Source of the DNA: Lysinibacillus sp. JNUCC-52
Lineage (GTDB): Bacteria > Bacillota > Bacilli > Bacillales_A > Planococcaceae
Direction of reading: 5' to 3'
Assembly: GCF_015999545.1 (NCBI RefSeq)
Contig: NZ_CP065546.1
Span: forward strand, 1,364,001 to 1,428,000
DNA: 64,000 nucleotides
Numbering within the stretch: the first letter of the stretch is position 1; the number at the start of each line of letters is the position of its first letter. Under the pieces are notes generated by a model that made no database searches, was not told where the DNA came from, and saw nothing but the letters and a program-made list of their open reading frames with translations. This document shows positions 25,410 through 33,511 of the stretch, piece after piece. The position numbers were made by a program, and so were the translations under genes.

Positions 25410-27095
25410 TTATCGAATATTAAATTTGGCCATTTTCCTACTAATGGTAGATTGATTCACTTCTAATAATTTTGCCATATCAACAGTTGATTGACATGTT
25501 GCAAAAGCCATTTGCAATAATTCCATTTCGGCATATTCTACACATTTTTTTAAAGGCATGATGTCCTTTACGAGAACAGACTTCTCCTTTTTATTTTCGT
25601 TTAGTGCCATTGCTAGTGTTTCACTTGTTAGATAATCGGAGTCACTCATGACATAACATCGTTCAATGACGTTTTGTAATTCTCTAATATTTCCAGGCCA
25701 GTTGTACGTTGTTAACTTATGTGCAAAGCTTGTATTGAATGTTTTGGCTGAATAATATTTGTTATTTAAATTCGTTAAAAAATGACTTGCTAAAGGCAGT
25801 ATATCTTCTTTGCGGTCACGTAACGGCGGTACATGAATGGGGATAACATTTAAGCGATAATATAAATCCTCTCTAAAATTTCCTTTTGTCACTTCTTCAG
25901 CAAGATTTCGATGGGTTGCTGCGATAAACCGAACATTAATAGGGATTGTTTTGGCGCTACCAATTCGCTGTAGCGTTTTTTCTTGAATGACGCGAAGTAA
26001 TTTTATTTGGAGTGCAGGTGGCATATCGCCAATTTCATCTAACAACAACGTACCGTTATGTGCTAGTTCAAATAAGCCGATTTTGCCTTCTCTATTTGCG
26101 CCAGTAAATGCACCTTTTTCATAGCCAAACAACTCGGATTCTAATAAATTTTCTGGAATAGCACTACAATTGATTTTCAAAAAAGGCTTCGTTTTACGCT
26201 CGCTCATGTTATGAATATAATTGGCAAAAACCTCTTTGCCGACACCTGTCTCTCCTAAAATTAAGACGGTCGAATCTACTGCTGCCACTCGTTTGGCAAG
26301 CGCTACTACCGCTTCGAGTTTCTTACTTTGATAGATAAGCGGGCTTATTGATTGGCTATCCTGTTGGCTCAGTTCATGTTGATAGTTATGAATTATACTT
26401 GTCAAATGATGGATTTCTTGTTGTAAATTTTTTATATTTGTAATGTCTCTAGAAGCATTGATTACCCGCATAATTTCGCCCTGCTTATTTTTAATAGGCG
26501 TTCCGACAACTAATAGCCTTTTATTATTTTTTGTTTGTTGGACCGTCGAAATTTTCTTGTTGTTTTCTAACACTAATCTTGTAATCGAAGGTTGGTACAC
26601 CCCCTCCCTTTCCAACTCTAAAACATTTTTCCCTATTAGCTGTTCTTCACTTACCCCCCATAGTTGTTTACAAGCTGCACTTACCCGTAATGTTTTTCCT
26701 TGATGGTCAGATATATAAAGAGCATCATAGGTACACTTAAATATCGCATTTAATCCTTCACTCTCTTCTTTGTAGCGTTCATATTCATGTTGGTACGGCC
26801 ATGTTAAATTGATAGAAACTAGTATGTAATATTTATCTTTATCTACAATCCTTGAAAAGAAATATTGATAGCTTTTGCTGGCACAAATAATATATTTCAT
26901 TAACGGAATATCAGTCGACATGGATTTTCTTAATAACGGAAGTAATTTCCTATGGTTGATTATTTGTCGATTAAATTGAATGGCTTGTTGTGCTTTGGTA
27001 TTTAGCATTTTAATAGAAAAATTTTCGTCATAAATAATGGATGCCAATGGCAGCTTTTCGATCGTTTCGGCAGAAATTTTTATATTTCCTAGCAT
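25410..27095 (-). CDS. Sigma-54-dependent transcriptional activator with PAS domains
   Basis: This 561-residue enhancer-binding protein has an N-terminal sensory part with PAS-like domains (about 10-90 and 115-220), an AAA+ domain with Walker A GETGVGKE (281-288), the sigma-54 contact loop GAFTGA (328-333) and Walker B LLLDEIGDMP, and a C-terminal Fis-type helix-turn-helix ending SQ-STISRKMAK-like. GAFTGA means it works with RpoN/SigL. A perfect palindrome upstream of its own gene is repeated at the nitrilase sigma-54 promoter, so it very likely activates that operon in response to a small ligand, and may regulate itself. Confidence 0.93.
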   Translation of the reverse strand: MLGNIKISAETIEKLPLASIIYDENFSIKMLNTKAQQAIQFNRQIINHRKLLPLLRKSMSTDIPLMKYIICASKSYQYFFSRIVDKDKYYILVSINLTWPYQHEYERYKEESEGLNAIFKCTYDALYISDHQGKTLRVSAACKQLWGVSEEQLIGKNVLELEREGVYQPSITRLVLENNKKISTVQQTKNNKRLLVVGTPIKNKQGEIMRVINASRDITNIKNLQQEIHHLTSIIHNYQHELSQQDSQSISPLIYQSKKLEAVVALAKRVAAVDSTVLILGETGVGKEVFANYIHNMSERKTKPFLKINCSAIPENLLESELFGYEKGAFTGANREGKIGLFELAHNGTLLLDEIGDMPPALQIKLLRVIQEKTLQRIGSAKTIPINVRFIAATHRNLAEEVTKGNFREDLYYRLNVIPIHVPPLRDRKEDILPLASHFLTNLNNKYYSAKTFNTSFAHKLTTYNWPGNIRELQNVIERCYVMSDSDYLTSETLAMALNENKKEKSVLVKDIMPLKKCVEYAEMELLQMAFATCQSTVDMAKLLEVNQSTISRKMAKFNIR

Positions 27096-27141
27096 AGTAC
27101 CTCTCCATTCTTTAATTTTTTCAGCATTATAACATAAGCCC

Positions 27142-27157
27142 TATGCATTTGTGCATA
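27142..27157. promoter_or_regulatory. Palindromic activator site (copy 2) between the regulator and the NodB-family hydrolase genes
   Basis: TATGCATTTGTGCATA is a perfect palindrome with arms TATGCA and TGCATA around TTTG, placed in the divergent promoter region. On the minus strand TATAAT lies about 23 bases beyond it, so the site overlaps the -35 region of the regulator gene and could mediate autoregulation. I see no -24/-12 element on the plus strand before the hydrolase gene. Confidence 0.65.
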
Positions 27158-27243
27158 TTTTCTAAATTTTTTAAAAACTATATTACAAGCTTTCTTTTTT
27201 TCGTTAGACTAATGATAAAAATTTATAAAGGGATGGATGTAAG

Positions 27244-28122
27244 ATGCGAAAAGAGATTTTAGTTGCCTATGGCATTGACGTGGATGCTGTTGCAGGTTGG
27301 TTAGGGTCTTACGGTGGTGAAGATTCCCCTGATGATATTTCACGTGGTTTATTTGCTGGGGAAGTTGGTACGCCAAGACTGTTAGATTTATTCGATAAAC
27401 ATAATATTAAAACGACTTGGTTTATTCCTGGCCATTCAATTGAAACGTTCCCACGGGAAATGAAAGATGTTTTTGAACGAGGGCATGAAATTGGCGCACA
27501 TGGCTACTCCCATGAAAATCCTATTGCCATGACACCGAAACAAGAAGAACAAGTATTACTTAAATCAATTCAACTTATTGAAGAATTAACAGGAAAAAAA
27601 CCGACCGGCTATGTGGCACCTTGGTGGGAATTTTCCAATGTAACGAATGAATTATTAATTAAGCATGGCATACAATACGATCACAGTTTAATGCACAATG
27701 ATTTTACACCGTATTATGTACGTGTCGGTGATAAATGGACAAAAATTGACTATAGTAAACAAGCAGAAGAATGGATGAAGCCGTTAGAACGAGGCAAAGA
27801 AACCGATTTAATTGAAATTCCCGCCAACTGGTATTTGGATGATTTACCGCCGATGATGTTTATTAAAAAATCACCAAACAGTCATGGCTTTGTGAATCCG
27901 CACGATATCGAACAAATGTGGAAAGATCAATTCGATTGGGTTTACGAAAATATGGATTATGCTGTCTTTACGATGACAATCCATCCAGATGTTAGTGGGC
28001 GTCCACAAGTACTCCAAATGCATCATCGCCTTATCACTTATATTAATTCCCACGAACATATTCGGTGGGTTACATTTAATGATATTGCAAACGATTTCGC
28101 AAAACGGTATCCGCGCACATAA
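27244..28122 (+). CDS. NodB/PuuE-type hydrolase, candidate cyclic imide/amide hydrolase
   Basis: This 292-residue protein has the polysaccharide-deacetylase (NodB) fold but in the PuuE-like branch: Asp12 and Asp14 (GIDVDA), HGYSH (86-90), YVAPWWEFS and TIHPD supply metal ligands and catalytic groups. It lacks a signal peptide, so it is cytoplasmic and not a sugar deacetylase. PuuE of Pseudomonas is an allantoinase; as I recall, a Pseudomonas cyclic imide hydrolase of about 293 residues belongs to the same group. With an NCS1 permease and amidases nearby, ring opening of a cyclic imide or ureide is the best inference. Confidence 0.85.
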   Translation: MRKEILVAYGIDVDAVAGWLGSYGGEDSPDDISRGLFAGEVGTPRLLDLFDKHNIKTTWFIPGHSIETFPREMKDVFERGHEIGAHGYSHENPIAMTPKQEEQVLLKSIQLIEELTGKKPTGYVAPWWEFSNVTNELLIKHGIQYDHSLMHNDFTPYYVRVGDKWTKIDYSKQAEEWMKPLERGKETDLIEIPANWYLDDLPPMMFIKKSPNSHGFVNPHDIEQMWKDQFDWVYENMDYAVFTMTIHPDVSGRPQVLQMHHRLITYINSHEHIRWVTFNDIANDFAKRYPRT

Positions 28123-28133
28123 GGAGCAAGTGT

Positions 28134-28469
28134 ATGTGTATTTTTTGCGGTGATTTTATTGCAAATGTTCATTGGACGGAGTTCAACAATGCTGTTACAT
28201 CAGAAATTATCGTAGGTGAATTACAACGTGTTCGACAGCAAGCGAGAATAGAGCGCGTTCATTTCATCAATAAAATTTTAGTTTTCTATCAGTTAAAACT
28301 AACGGATTGGAATGGCAGTAAATTTATTCTTAGCGATTTAAAAGGCACTACGTCCATCGTCCATGATTTAGGTTCGTTATGGGCGGAAGTAGAAAAACGG
28401 ATTGGCTATGCCATTGACCCACTGAACACTAACTTAATGGAAAAAATCGAATTGAGTGATGATAGATGA
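28134..28469 (+). CDS. Small Cys-containing protein upstream of a COG0523 GTPase
   Basis: This 111-residue protein starts MCIFCGDFIANVHW with a CxxC pair, then helical segments and a likely amphipathic C terminus. Its stop overlaps the start of the COG0523 GTPase (ATGA). I do not recognise a named family. The CxxC and the coupling to a metallochaperone suggest metal handling or an accessory of the metal-dependent hydrolase upstream, 11 bases away. GGAG lies nine bases before its ATG. Confidence 0.7.
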   Translation: MCIFCGDFIANVHWTEFNNAVTSEIIVGELQRVRQQARIERVHFINKILVFYQLKLTDWNGSKFILSDLKGTTSIVHDLGSLWAEVEKRIGYAIDPLNTNLMEKIELSDDR

Positions 28470-29470
28470 AAGCAACAAAAAAAGCCGTGACAATTATTAC
28501 TGGTAGCTTAGGGAGCGGTAAAACGACATTACTGCAAAACTTATTAACGCATTATCGACTAACGGAAAATATCGCTGTTATCGTCAATGAGTTTGGCAAA
28601 GTTGGCTTAGATCATTATTTACTAAGACAAGCAGAAGAAAAAACGACATTACTTCAAGGTGGTTGTATTTGTTGTCAAGCGCGTGAAGATTTAGCGGAAG
28701 AATTGCAAAATTACTTATTTCTCTATGAACAAGGGGGTATTAAGTTTGATCGCATTATTATTGAAACAACGGGCTTAGCAGATCCCGCTCCGATTTTATT
28801 TACGATTATGACACATCCCATTTTACAGCATCACTTTGTCGTAGATGGAGTTATTACGACCGTCGATGCGAAAAACGGAGCGATGCAAGTACGCAATCAC
28901 GAAACAACTGTAAAGCAAATCTCAGCAGCTGATACGGTCGCACTAACAAAAATCGATTTAGTAACGCAGGAAGAACTGGATTTTATTCGTGCTGAAATCG
29001 TAAGGATTAACCCAAGCTGTACAATACTTAATGTGGAAAAGGGCGATGTAGAGCCATCGATTTTACATGTAGCAAGAAAATATTCTAGCAACGTGTTACC
29101 TCGTAACGATCAGCTAGCACCACATACTTTACAATCGCATATTCAATCGATTTCTTTTGCTTTTTTACAACCTTTAAATTGGAATAGTTTTGGTGTATGG
29201 CTGAGCTTATTGCTCTACGCAAGAGGCGAAAACATTCTGCGCGTTAAAGGACTACTCGATGTCGGTGAAGCAGGGCCAATCGTCTTAAATGGCGTACAGC
29301 ATATTATTCACCCTCCTATCCATTTACATGAATGGCCAGAAAATACGCAAGTTTCATATATTGTGTTCATTATGAAAGATATTTCTACTGAGGTATTGCA
29401 ACAATCATTATTATCCTTCCAAACATTTCTCGGTACAAAAGTCGATTTACTACATGTTCACTCCCTATAG
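28466..29470 (+). CDS. COG0523-family GTPase (CobW/CobP47K metallochaperone)
   Basis: This 334-residue G3E GTPase has Walker A GSLGSGKT (13-20), the metal-binding GCICC motif (66-70), Walker B IIIETTGLADP and the NKXD-like LTKIDLV. The C-terminal CobW-C domain spans about 230-330. Members deliver or insert metals (Zn, Co, Fe) for specific client enzymes. Co-transcription with the NodB/PuuE-type hydrolase makes that metalloenzyme the likely client. Confidence 0.9.
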   Translation: MKATKKAVTIITGSLGSGKTTLLQNLLTHYRLTENIAVIVNEFGKVGLDHYLLRQAEEKTTLLQGGCICCQAREDLAEELQNYLFLYEQGGIKFDRIIIETTGLADPAPILFTIMTHPILQHHFVVDGVITTVDAKNGAMQVRNHETTVKQISAADTVALTKIDLVTQEELDFIRAEIVRINPSCTILNVEKGDVEPSILHVARKYSSNVLPRNDQLAPHTLQSHIQSISFAFLQPLNWNSFGVWLSLLLYARGENILRVKGLLDVGEAGPIVLNGVQHIIHPPIHLHEWPENTQVSYIVFIMKDISTEVLQQSLLSFQTFLGTKVDLLHVHSL

Positions 29471-29484
29471 AATCCAAGAAAAAA

Positions 29485-29522
29485 CGTGCTTAGCTAAAAA
29501 TTGCTACTTTTAGTTAAGCACG
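29485..29522. terminator. Hairpin after the COG0523 gene
   Basis: CGTGCTTAGCTAAAA (29485-29499) pairs with TTTTAGTTAAGCACG (29508-29522), one mismatch. The minus strand continues into a T-run (TTTTTTTCTTGG), so it is a good terminator for the broken acetyltransferase gene and may also end the plus-strand operon. Confidence 0.75.
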
Positions 29523-29527
29523 CTTAC

Positions 29528-29857
29528 TGTATTAGCCATTTCACTGTTAACTTCAAAGTAGACATAACCTGCAAAACATCTGTTTCGCTTTTAAGTACCA
29601 TCAATTTATATTCGTGCTTAATCTCTCTATTATTGTAGTGGCATCGTAATATGTCCCTGGAAACGCTTCATTATGTAATTTTTCAAATTGCAGAAAATGA
29701 TCTTGCGTAAACGGAGTACTTTTTATGTCACTTGCTTTGTTAAAAGCGTGTTCTGTTATTCACAATAACCGATATGGGACGTTTTTTGTTTATTCATACC
29801 CGCTAAAAACTGCGATAATTCCTCAATATCTTGTACTTTTTCGATTGTTGCATACAT
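29528..29857 (-). pseudogene. Broken GNAT acetyltransferase gene
   Basis: Starting at ATG 29857 the frame reads MYATIEKVQDIEELSQFLAG and then meets stops. In shifted frames the sequence continues with DIKSTPFTQDHFLQFEKLHN, EAFPGTYYDATTIIERLSTN, YKLMVLKSETDVLQ and GYVYFEVNSEMANT, in the right order for a GNAT protein. At least three frame changes are needed, and the C-terminal half is missing at the terminator. It is a decayed remnant. Confidence 0.75.
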
Positions 29858-29868
29858 TCCATTTCATC

Positions 29869-30018
29869 TCACTTTTTATGCTTTAGTTCCTCTTTTATTT
29901 CTTCTAAAATGTCGATGACTCGACTATTTTGTTTTTCAATATTTTTTAATCTTTTCTCTACGATATTTGATGAAAAAAACACAAGAAGTATAAGTGCGAT
30001 GCCGATCATTATGTCCAT
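29869..30018 (-). CDS. Small membrane-anchored coiled protein (49 aa)
   Basis: This 49-residue frame has one N-terminal membrane helix (MDIMIGIALILLVFFSSNIV) followed by a charged amphipathic helix (EKRLKNIEKQNSRVIDILEE). GGTGGGG lies just before ATG 30018, and the stop is TGA at 29869. The architecture (anchor plus short coiled coil) is common among small Bacillales membrane proteins, but no family is recognised. It is transcribed ahead of the GNAT remnant. Confidence 0.6.
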   Translation of the reverse strand: MDIMIGIALILLVFFSSNIVEKRLKNIEKQNSRVIDILEEIKEELKHKK

Positions 30019-30080
30019 ATGTCCCCACCCTATATGCCAATTATATCCAATTTATAATTAGTAGACAAGAAAACGAAAAA

Positions 30081-30107
30081 AGCAACCAGTTTACTAAACC
30101 AGTTGCT
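30081..30107 (-). terminator. Intrinsic terminator after yneF
   Basis: An imperfect hairpin (AGCAAC and GTTGCT outer arms, GTTT and AAAC inner arms) lies just after yneF, and on the minus strand is followed by TTTTTTCG. Confidence 0.65.
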
Positions 30108-30122
30108 CCTTAAAAATTCCAA

Positions 30123-30341
30123 TTATTTCTGGAATTTGTTCATTTGAGTCATCATTTGGCGTACTTGCTTTTCAGACGGCGTACGACCCATTTGTGCCAT
30201 CATCATTCGAATCATTTGTTCGTTAATTGGTGGGTTTTCTTTTAAATATTTCATCATAGCTTGACGTGCAAAGTAGAAACCAAGTGCTGCACCAGCTGCT
30301 AATGCGATAATTACAATAATAATCCAGCCCCATGTAGGCAT
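30123..30341 (-). CDS. yneF: YneF (UPF0154) membrane protein
   Basis: This 72-residue protein has one membrane helix and the strongly conserved UPF0154 segment ARQAMMKYLKENPPINEQMI followed by RMMMAQMGRTPSEKQ. The start at 30341 (MPTWGW) follows AGGAGG by eight bases, and the length equals B. subtilis YneF. Function unknown. It follows sirA (yneE) as in B. subtilis. Confidence 0.93.
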   Translation of the reverse strand: MPTWGWIIIVIIALAAGAALGFYFARQAMMKYLKENPPINEQMIRMMMAQMGRTPSEKQVRQMMTQMNKFQK

Positions 30342-30441
30342 ACAACCAACCTCCTCCACTACAATATACCGAGAAAAAAACTCTCCACGCTCCATTATAC
30401 ACCAAATACTAGCGTGTTACTATATATTATAGTGAAAAATC

Positions 30442-30867
30442 CTAGTGCATTGTATACTTCATCGGCTTTAACCAACCACACTCATTATCTTGTTTATTAA
30501 AGGCAATAAAACGCTCACTCATTTTTGCTAGCATTTGAAATAAATCCAAATCAAGCATTCGCGAGCCTTCACAATAGACACAGATTTTACGATCTACTAA
30601 ATAAATCGCCATCTTCCCTTTTATCGGATGCTCTAAAAATAAAGCATTCCGCGCCCGTTCTAAATGAGCATATTTAGAATCTAGCTGTGCTTCTAGCATT
30701 GCAGCAATTTCATCGAAGCGGACAGTTTCACATATATACGCGAGTTCTTTTAAGGATTTCTCATTGGCATCTTCACAGCCCTGCATCATTTCTAATAACT
30801 TACGCTCTCTGCCGAAAATAAACGTTAAATGCTCTTCTTTTATTTTATATATGGAATAGGTTCTCAC
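30442..30867 (-). CDS. sirA: Sporulation inhibitor of replication SirA
   Basis: This 141-residue protein matches B. subtilis SirA (YneE): the N-terminal RTYSIYKIKEEHLTFIFGRE and C-terminal CGWLKPMKY are recognisable. SirA binds domain I of DnaA to block new replication rounds at sporulation onset. A GTG start at 30867, seven bases after AAGGGGG, gives the family length; the longer frame to 30921 has no good ribosome site. It neighbours yneF, but unlike B. subtilis it is separated from tkt by about 7.8 kb. Confidence 0.85.
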   Translation of the reverse strand: MRTYSIYKIKEEHLTFIFGRERKLLEMMQGCEDANEKSLKELAYICETVRFDEIAAMLEAQLDSKYAHLERARNALFLEHPIKGKMAIYLVDRKICVYCEGSRMLDLDLFQMLAKMSERFIAFNKQDNECGWLKPMKYTMH

Positions 30868-31097
30868 CAGAAATCCCCCTTCGCTCAGTTTCTTTAACGT
30901 AAGTATAGCGGATTGAAACATGTTAATTTGTCAAACGAAGGAGGTAACCATCTTCTATTTTTGTCGAAAAGCTTCTAGTTTCAGCTTATAAAAAAATGGC
31001 TCAGCCTCAAGACCTAGATGAAAATCCATTTCCAGTCCGTTTTAGATGATCTTTCAAACAGGTAACATAAAGGTACAAACGAAAGGAGCTAAAACAT

Positions 31098-31451
31098 ATG
31101 AAAAAATTTCTTTTACTAACTGGAGGTATTATTGCAGCATGTGTTGCACTTGCCTTAATCGGCCCAATTACAGGCTTATTATTTTCAGGTGTACTCGTTG
31201 CACTAGGCATGCATTTCTACATTGGCAGTAAATCGACATTTGCAAAAATCATTTGGTTTACTGTTGGATTAATTGGTGTGCTTTCAGCTGTTTCTAATAT
31301 TCCAGCAATGATTGGTCTTGCAGCAATCGCCATTATTTATGTTATCTATAAAAAATGGAATGGGGAAGACGTTAAAATCCCAACAGTGGAAGCGAAAGAA
31401 GAAGACCCGTTTACTAACTTTGAAAAAGAATGGTCAAATTTAACAAAATAA
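31098..31451 (+). CDS. liaI: LiaI-like membrane protein
   Basis: This 117-residue protein has three or four hydrophobic segments and a charged tail. It is directly upstream of the PspA-family gene, with AAGGAG before its ATG, in the position of B. subtilis liaI, a membrane anchor that recruits LiaH. Sequence identity to B. subtilis LiaI is not obvious to me, so the name rests on operon order and topology. Confidence 0.75.
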   Translation: MKKFLLLTGGIIAACVALALIGPITGLLFSGVLVALGMHFYIGSKSTFAKIIWFTVGLIGVLSAVSNIPAMIGLAAIAIIYVIYKKWNGEDVKIPTVEAKEEDPFTNFEKEWSNLTK

Positions 31452-31467
31452 AAGGAGCGAATTACTA

Positions 31468-32106
31468 ATGAACTTATTCCAACGTTTTAGATACACAATT
31501 GAGGCTGATTTACATCAAGTATTTGATAAAAAGGAACAAAAAAATCCTATCGCTATGTTAAATCAATATATTCGCGAGGCAGAGAAGCAAACAGAGCAAA
31601 CAGGCAAATTATTAGAACGTCAAGGTAAGCTAAAAGAAAAAATGGAACTTGAGCTTAAACAAAATGCCGAATTACTAGCTAAACGTGAAGCGCAACTTCA
31701 ATTAGCATTAGGTAGTGGCGAACAAGACTTAATCGATTTCGCATCTGACGAAGTAGCTGCTTATACAACTCGCAATCATACGTTGCAGGCGAGCATTGAG
31801 GCGAGCACGCAAGAATACTTTGAGCTAGAGCGTAAATTTGAAACAATGAAGCATAAAATTAAAGATATGAAAGTTCGTCAATTACAGCTAATGGGGAAAG
31901 AAAATGTTACGCGTGCGCACCATCAAATGGACGGTATGCTTGCCAACAACAATAAAGCTAATTTCGAGGATTTAGAATCTTATATCGATAAGCTTGCTTA
32001 CCGTATCGACAAAGATCATGAGGTAACAACTTTTGAGGCACGCCTTGTCGCACTAGAAAAAAATTCAGCCGAAGCTACTTCACCCCTACTCATTGAAAAG
32101 AAATAA
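31468..32106 (+). CDS. liaH: PspA/IM30 family protein LiaH
   Basis: This 212-residue, almost entirely alpha-helical coiled-coil protein is a PspA/IM30 member (FQRFRYTIEADLHQVFDKKEQ at the N terminus, EAEKQTEQTGKLLERQ). LiaH forms large oligomers that protect the membrane during cell-envelope stress. It lies 16 bases after liaI and is followed by a hairpin that probably limits readthrough into the regulatory genes, as in B. subtilis. Confidence 0.9.
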   Translation: MNLFQRFRYTIEADLHQVFDKKEQKNPIAMLNQYIREAEKQTEQTGKLLERQGKLKEKMELELKQNAELLAKREAQLQLALGSGEQDLIDFASDEVAAYTTRNHTLQASIEASTQEYFELERKFETMKHKIKDMKVRQLQLMGKENVTRAHHQMDGMLANNNKANFEDLESYIDKLAYRIDKDHEVTTFEARLVALEKNSAEATSPLLIEKK

Positions 32107-32128
32107 CATGTTATAATGAAAAGAAATA

Positions 32129-32164
32129 AGGGATGCCTCAATTATTGAAGCATCCCATTTCTTT
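32129..32164 (+). terminator. Terminator or attenuator after liaH
   Basis: GGGATGC and GCATCCC pair around a 13-base AT-rich loop, followed by ATTTCTTT. It separates the liaI-liaH effector genes from the downstream genes and may only partly stop transcription. Confidence 0.7.
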
Positions 32165-32204
32165 GAGCATAGGGGGAAGAAAAAGAGATAAAGGATAATG
32201 ATTC

Positions 32205-32780
32205 ATGAAAAAGAATAAAAAAAGGAAACGGTTTAATCTATTGATTACTATATGTATTTTTACTTTTCTTATACTTCTATTTATGACCTTCCTATTATGT
32301 AGTTATCGTTTTATCGCACAACAACACATTAAACAAAAAAGTAGTGAACTAATGGATAATGGCGGGATTAGTGAGCTAAAAGAAGTAAATGTAAATGGAG
32401 ACAGACAGTTTCTATTAGTTGAAGGGAAAGATAAGAACAACCCATTTTGTTTATTTTTACATGGTGGTCCTGGCTCTCCTTTCCCATATGGCGTCAGCGC
32501 TCGAACATTGTATTCGGAAATAACCGATAACTGTGTGGCTGTGTATTATGATCAAAGAGGTTCAGGTAAAAGTTATAACAAGGAATTATCTATTTCTACA
32601 ATGAACCTTCGTCAATTCACAGATGATGCAAATGTTATCGTTGATTATATTAGAGAAACCTATCATCAAGAAAAAATATTTGTCATTGGTCAATCATTTG
32701 GTACTGCTCATTATCCGAATGCCCTCGATGCTGATATAATAGCGAATGCCATTAAAACGATGGTAGAAGCACATGACTAG
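32205..32780 (+). pseudogene. Alpha/beta hydrolase with internal deletion (truncated)
   Basis: The 191-residue frame starts with a membrane anchor and the first half of a proline-iminopeptidase-like hydrolase: HGGPGSPFP, YYDQRGSGKS and the nucleophile elbow IGQSFGT (about residue 167). Directly after it the sequence jumps to a short tail, HYPNALDADIIANAIKTMVE, leaving no room for the cap and the catalytic Asp and His (about 100-150 residues missing). It is probably an inactive deletion product. It sits inside the lia operon where no such gene is usual. Confidence 0.65.
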
Positions 32781-32830
32781 AATTCTAATATTTCTCGGAA
32801 TTTAATTTAGTAGAAAGAAGGGTGACCCTC

Positions 32831-33511
32831 TTGCAAAACTTTACAACAAATAAACTGACATTTTGGGTACTATGCTTCTTTTTACTCGTTTTTGTAGAGC
32901 TCACAATTTTCAATAATGGTGGTGCTTTTTGTTTAATCATTGGGGCTATTTTGCTCTATTTAAGCTTTTCGAAAAACATCCGATTTTTAAAATGGACTGG
33001 GATTTTCTTTATCGCCATCTCCCTCTTTACGATGTGGAGTTTGCGACTATTTATCGTTATCTTGCTCTTATACATGCTCTATCAATACTTACAACGAGAA
33101 AATGAACCGAAAATCGTTACTTTAGAATTCTTAAAGCTACCAGCCAGCAAAAATGAACTATTTGGTACAATACCTGCACCTGTAGATGCCTATAAATGGC
33201 AAGATGTGCAAATTCAACGTCTTGCTGGTGACATTACGATTGATACAACCCAAACGATTTTACCTGCTGGCCAGAGTCTAGTTACTATTCGACAAGGCAT
33301 TGGCAAAGTACAAATTTATGTTCCTTATGAAATTCCGTTTCGATTACACTACACGACGTTATTTGGAGATTTCACATGTCTACAAGGTAGTCCACAGCGG
33401 CTCATGAATGAAAGTATTGTGTTCTCAGATGGCAACCCTGAAGATGCAAAGCGTACCCTCGTTATTCATGTTGCTACATGGCTAGGAGATTTGGAGGTGC
33501 TACGTAAATGA
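32831..33511 (+). CDS. liaF: LiaF-like inhibitor of the LiaSR system
   Basis: This 226-residue protein has about four N-terminal membrane helices and a C-terminal beta-rich domain (from residue 115) with the LiaF-like ITIDTTQTILP and IRQGIGKVQIYVPYEIP. LiaF holds LiaS inactive without stress. The start is taken as TTG 32831, six bases after AAGGGTG; GTG 32822 is possible. Its stop overlaps the liaS start by four bases. Confidence 0.88.
   Translation: MQNFTTNKLTFWVLCFFLLVFVELTIFNNGGAFCLIIGAILLYLSFSKNIRFLKWTGIFFIAISLFTMWSLRLFIVILLLYMLYQYLQRENEPKIVTLEFLKLPASKNELFGTIPAPVDAYKWQDVQIQRLAGDITIDTTQTILPAGQSLVTIRQGIGKVQIYVPYEIPFRLHYTTLFGDFTCLQGSPQRLMNESIVFSDGNPEDAKRTLVIHVATWLGDLEVLRK

Noticed and set aside
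27158..27243. A second sigma-54 promoter in front of the NodB/PuuE-type hydrolase gene
   Set aside because: No GG-N10-GC arrangement resembling -24/-12 occurs in this stretch.
29830..30061. Plus-strand frame of about 76 codons antisense to the 49-residue membrane protein
   Set aside because: The minus-strand frame has a ribosome site and a typical membrane-anchor plus coiled-coil pattern; the plus-strand frame is Ser/Phe-rich and overlaps the broken acetyltransferase start.
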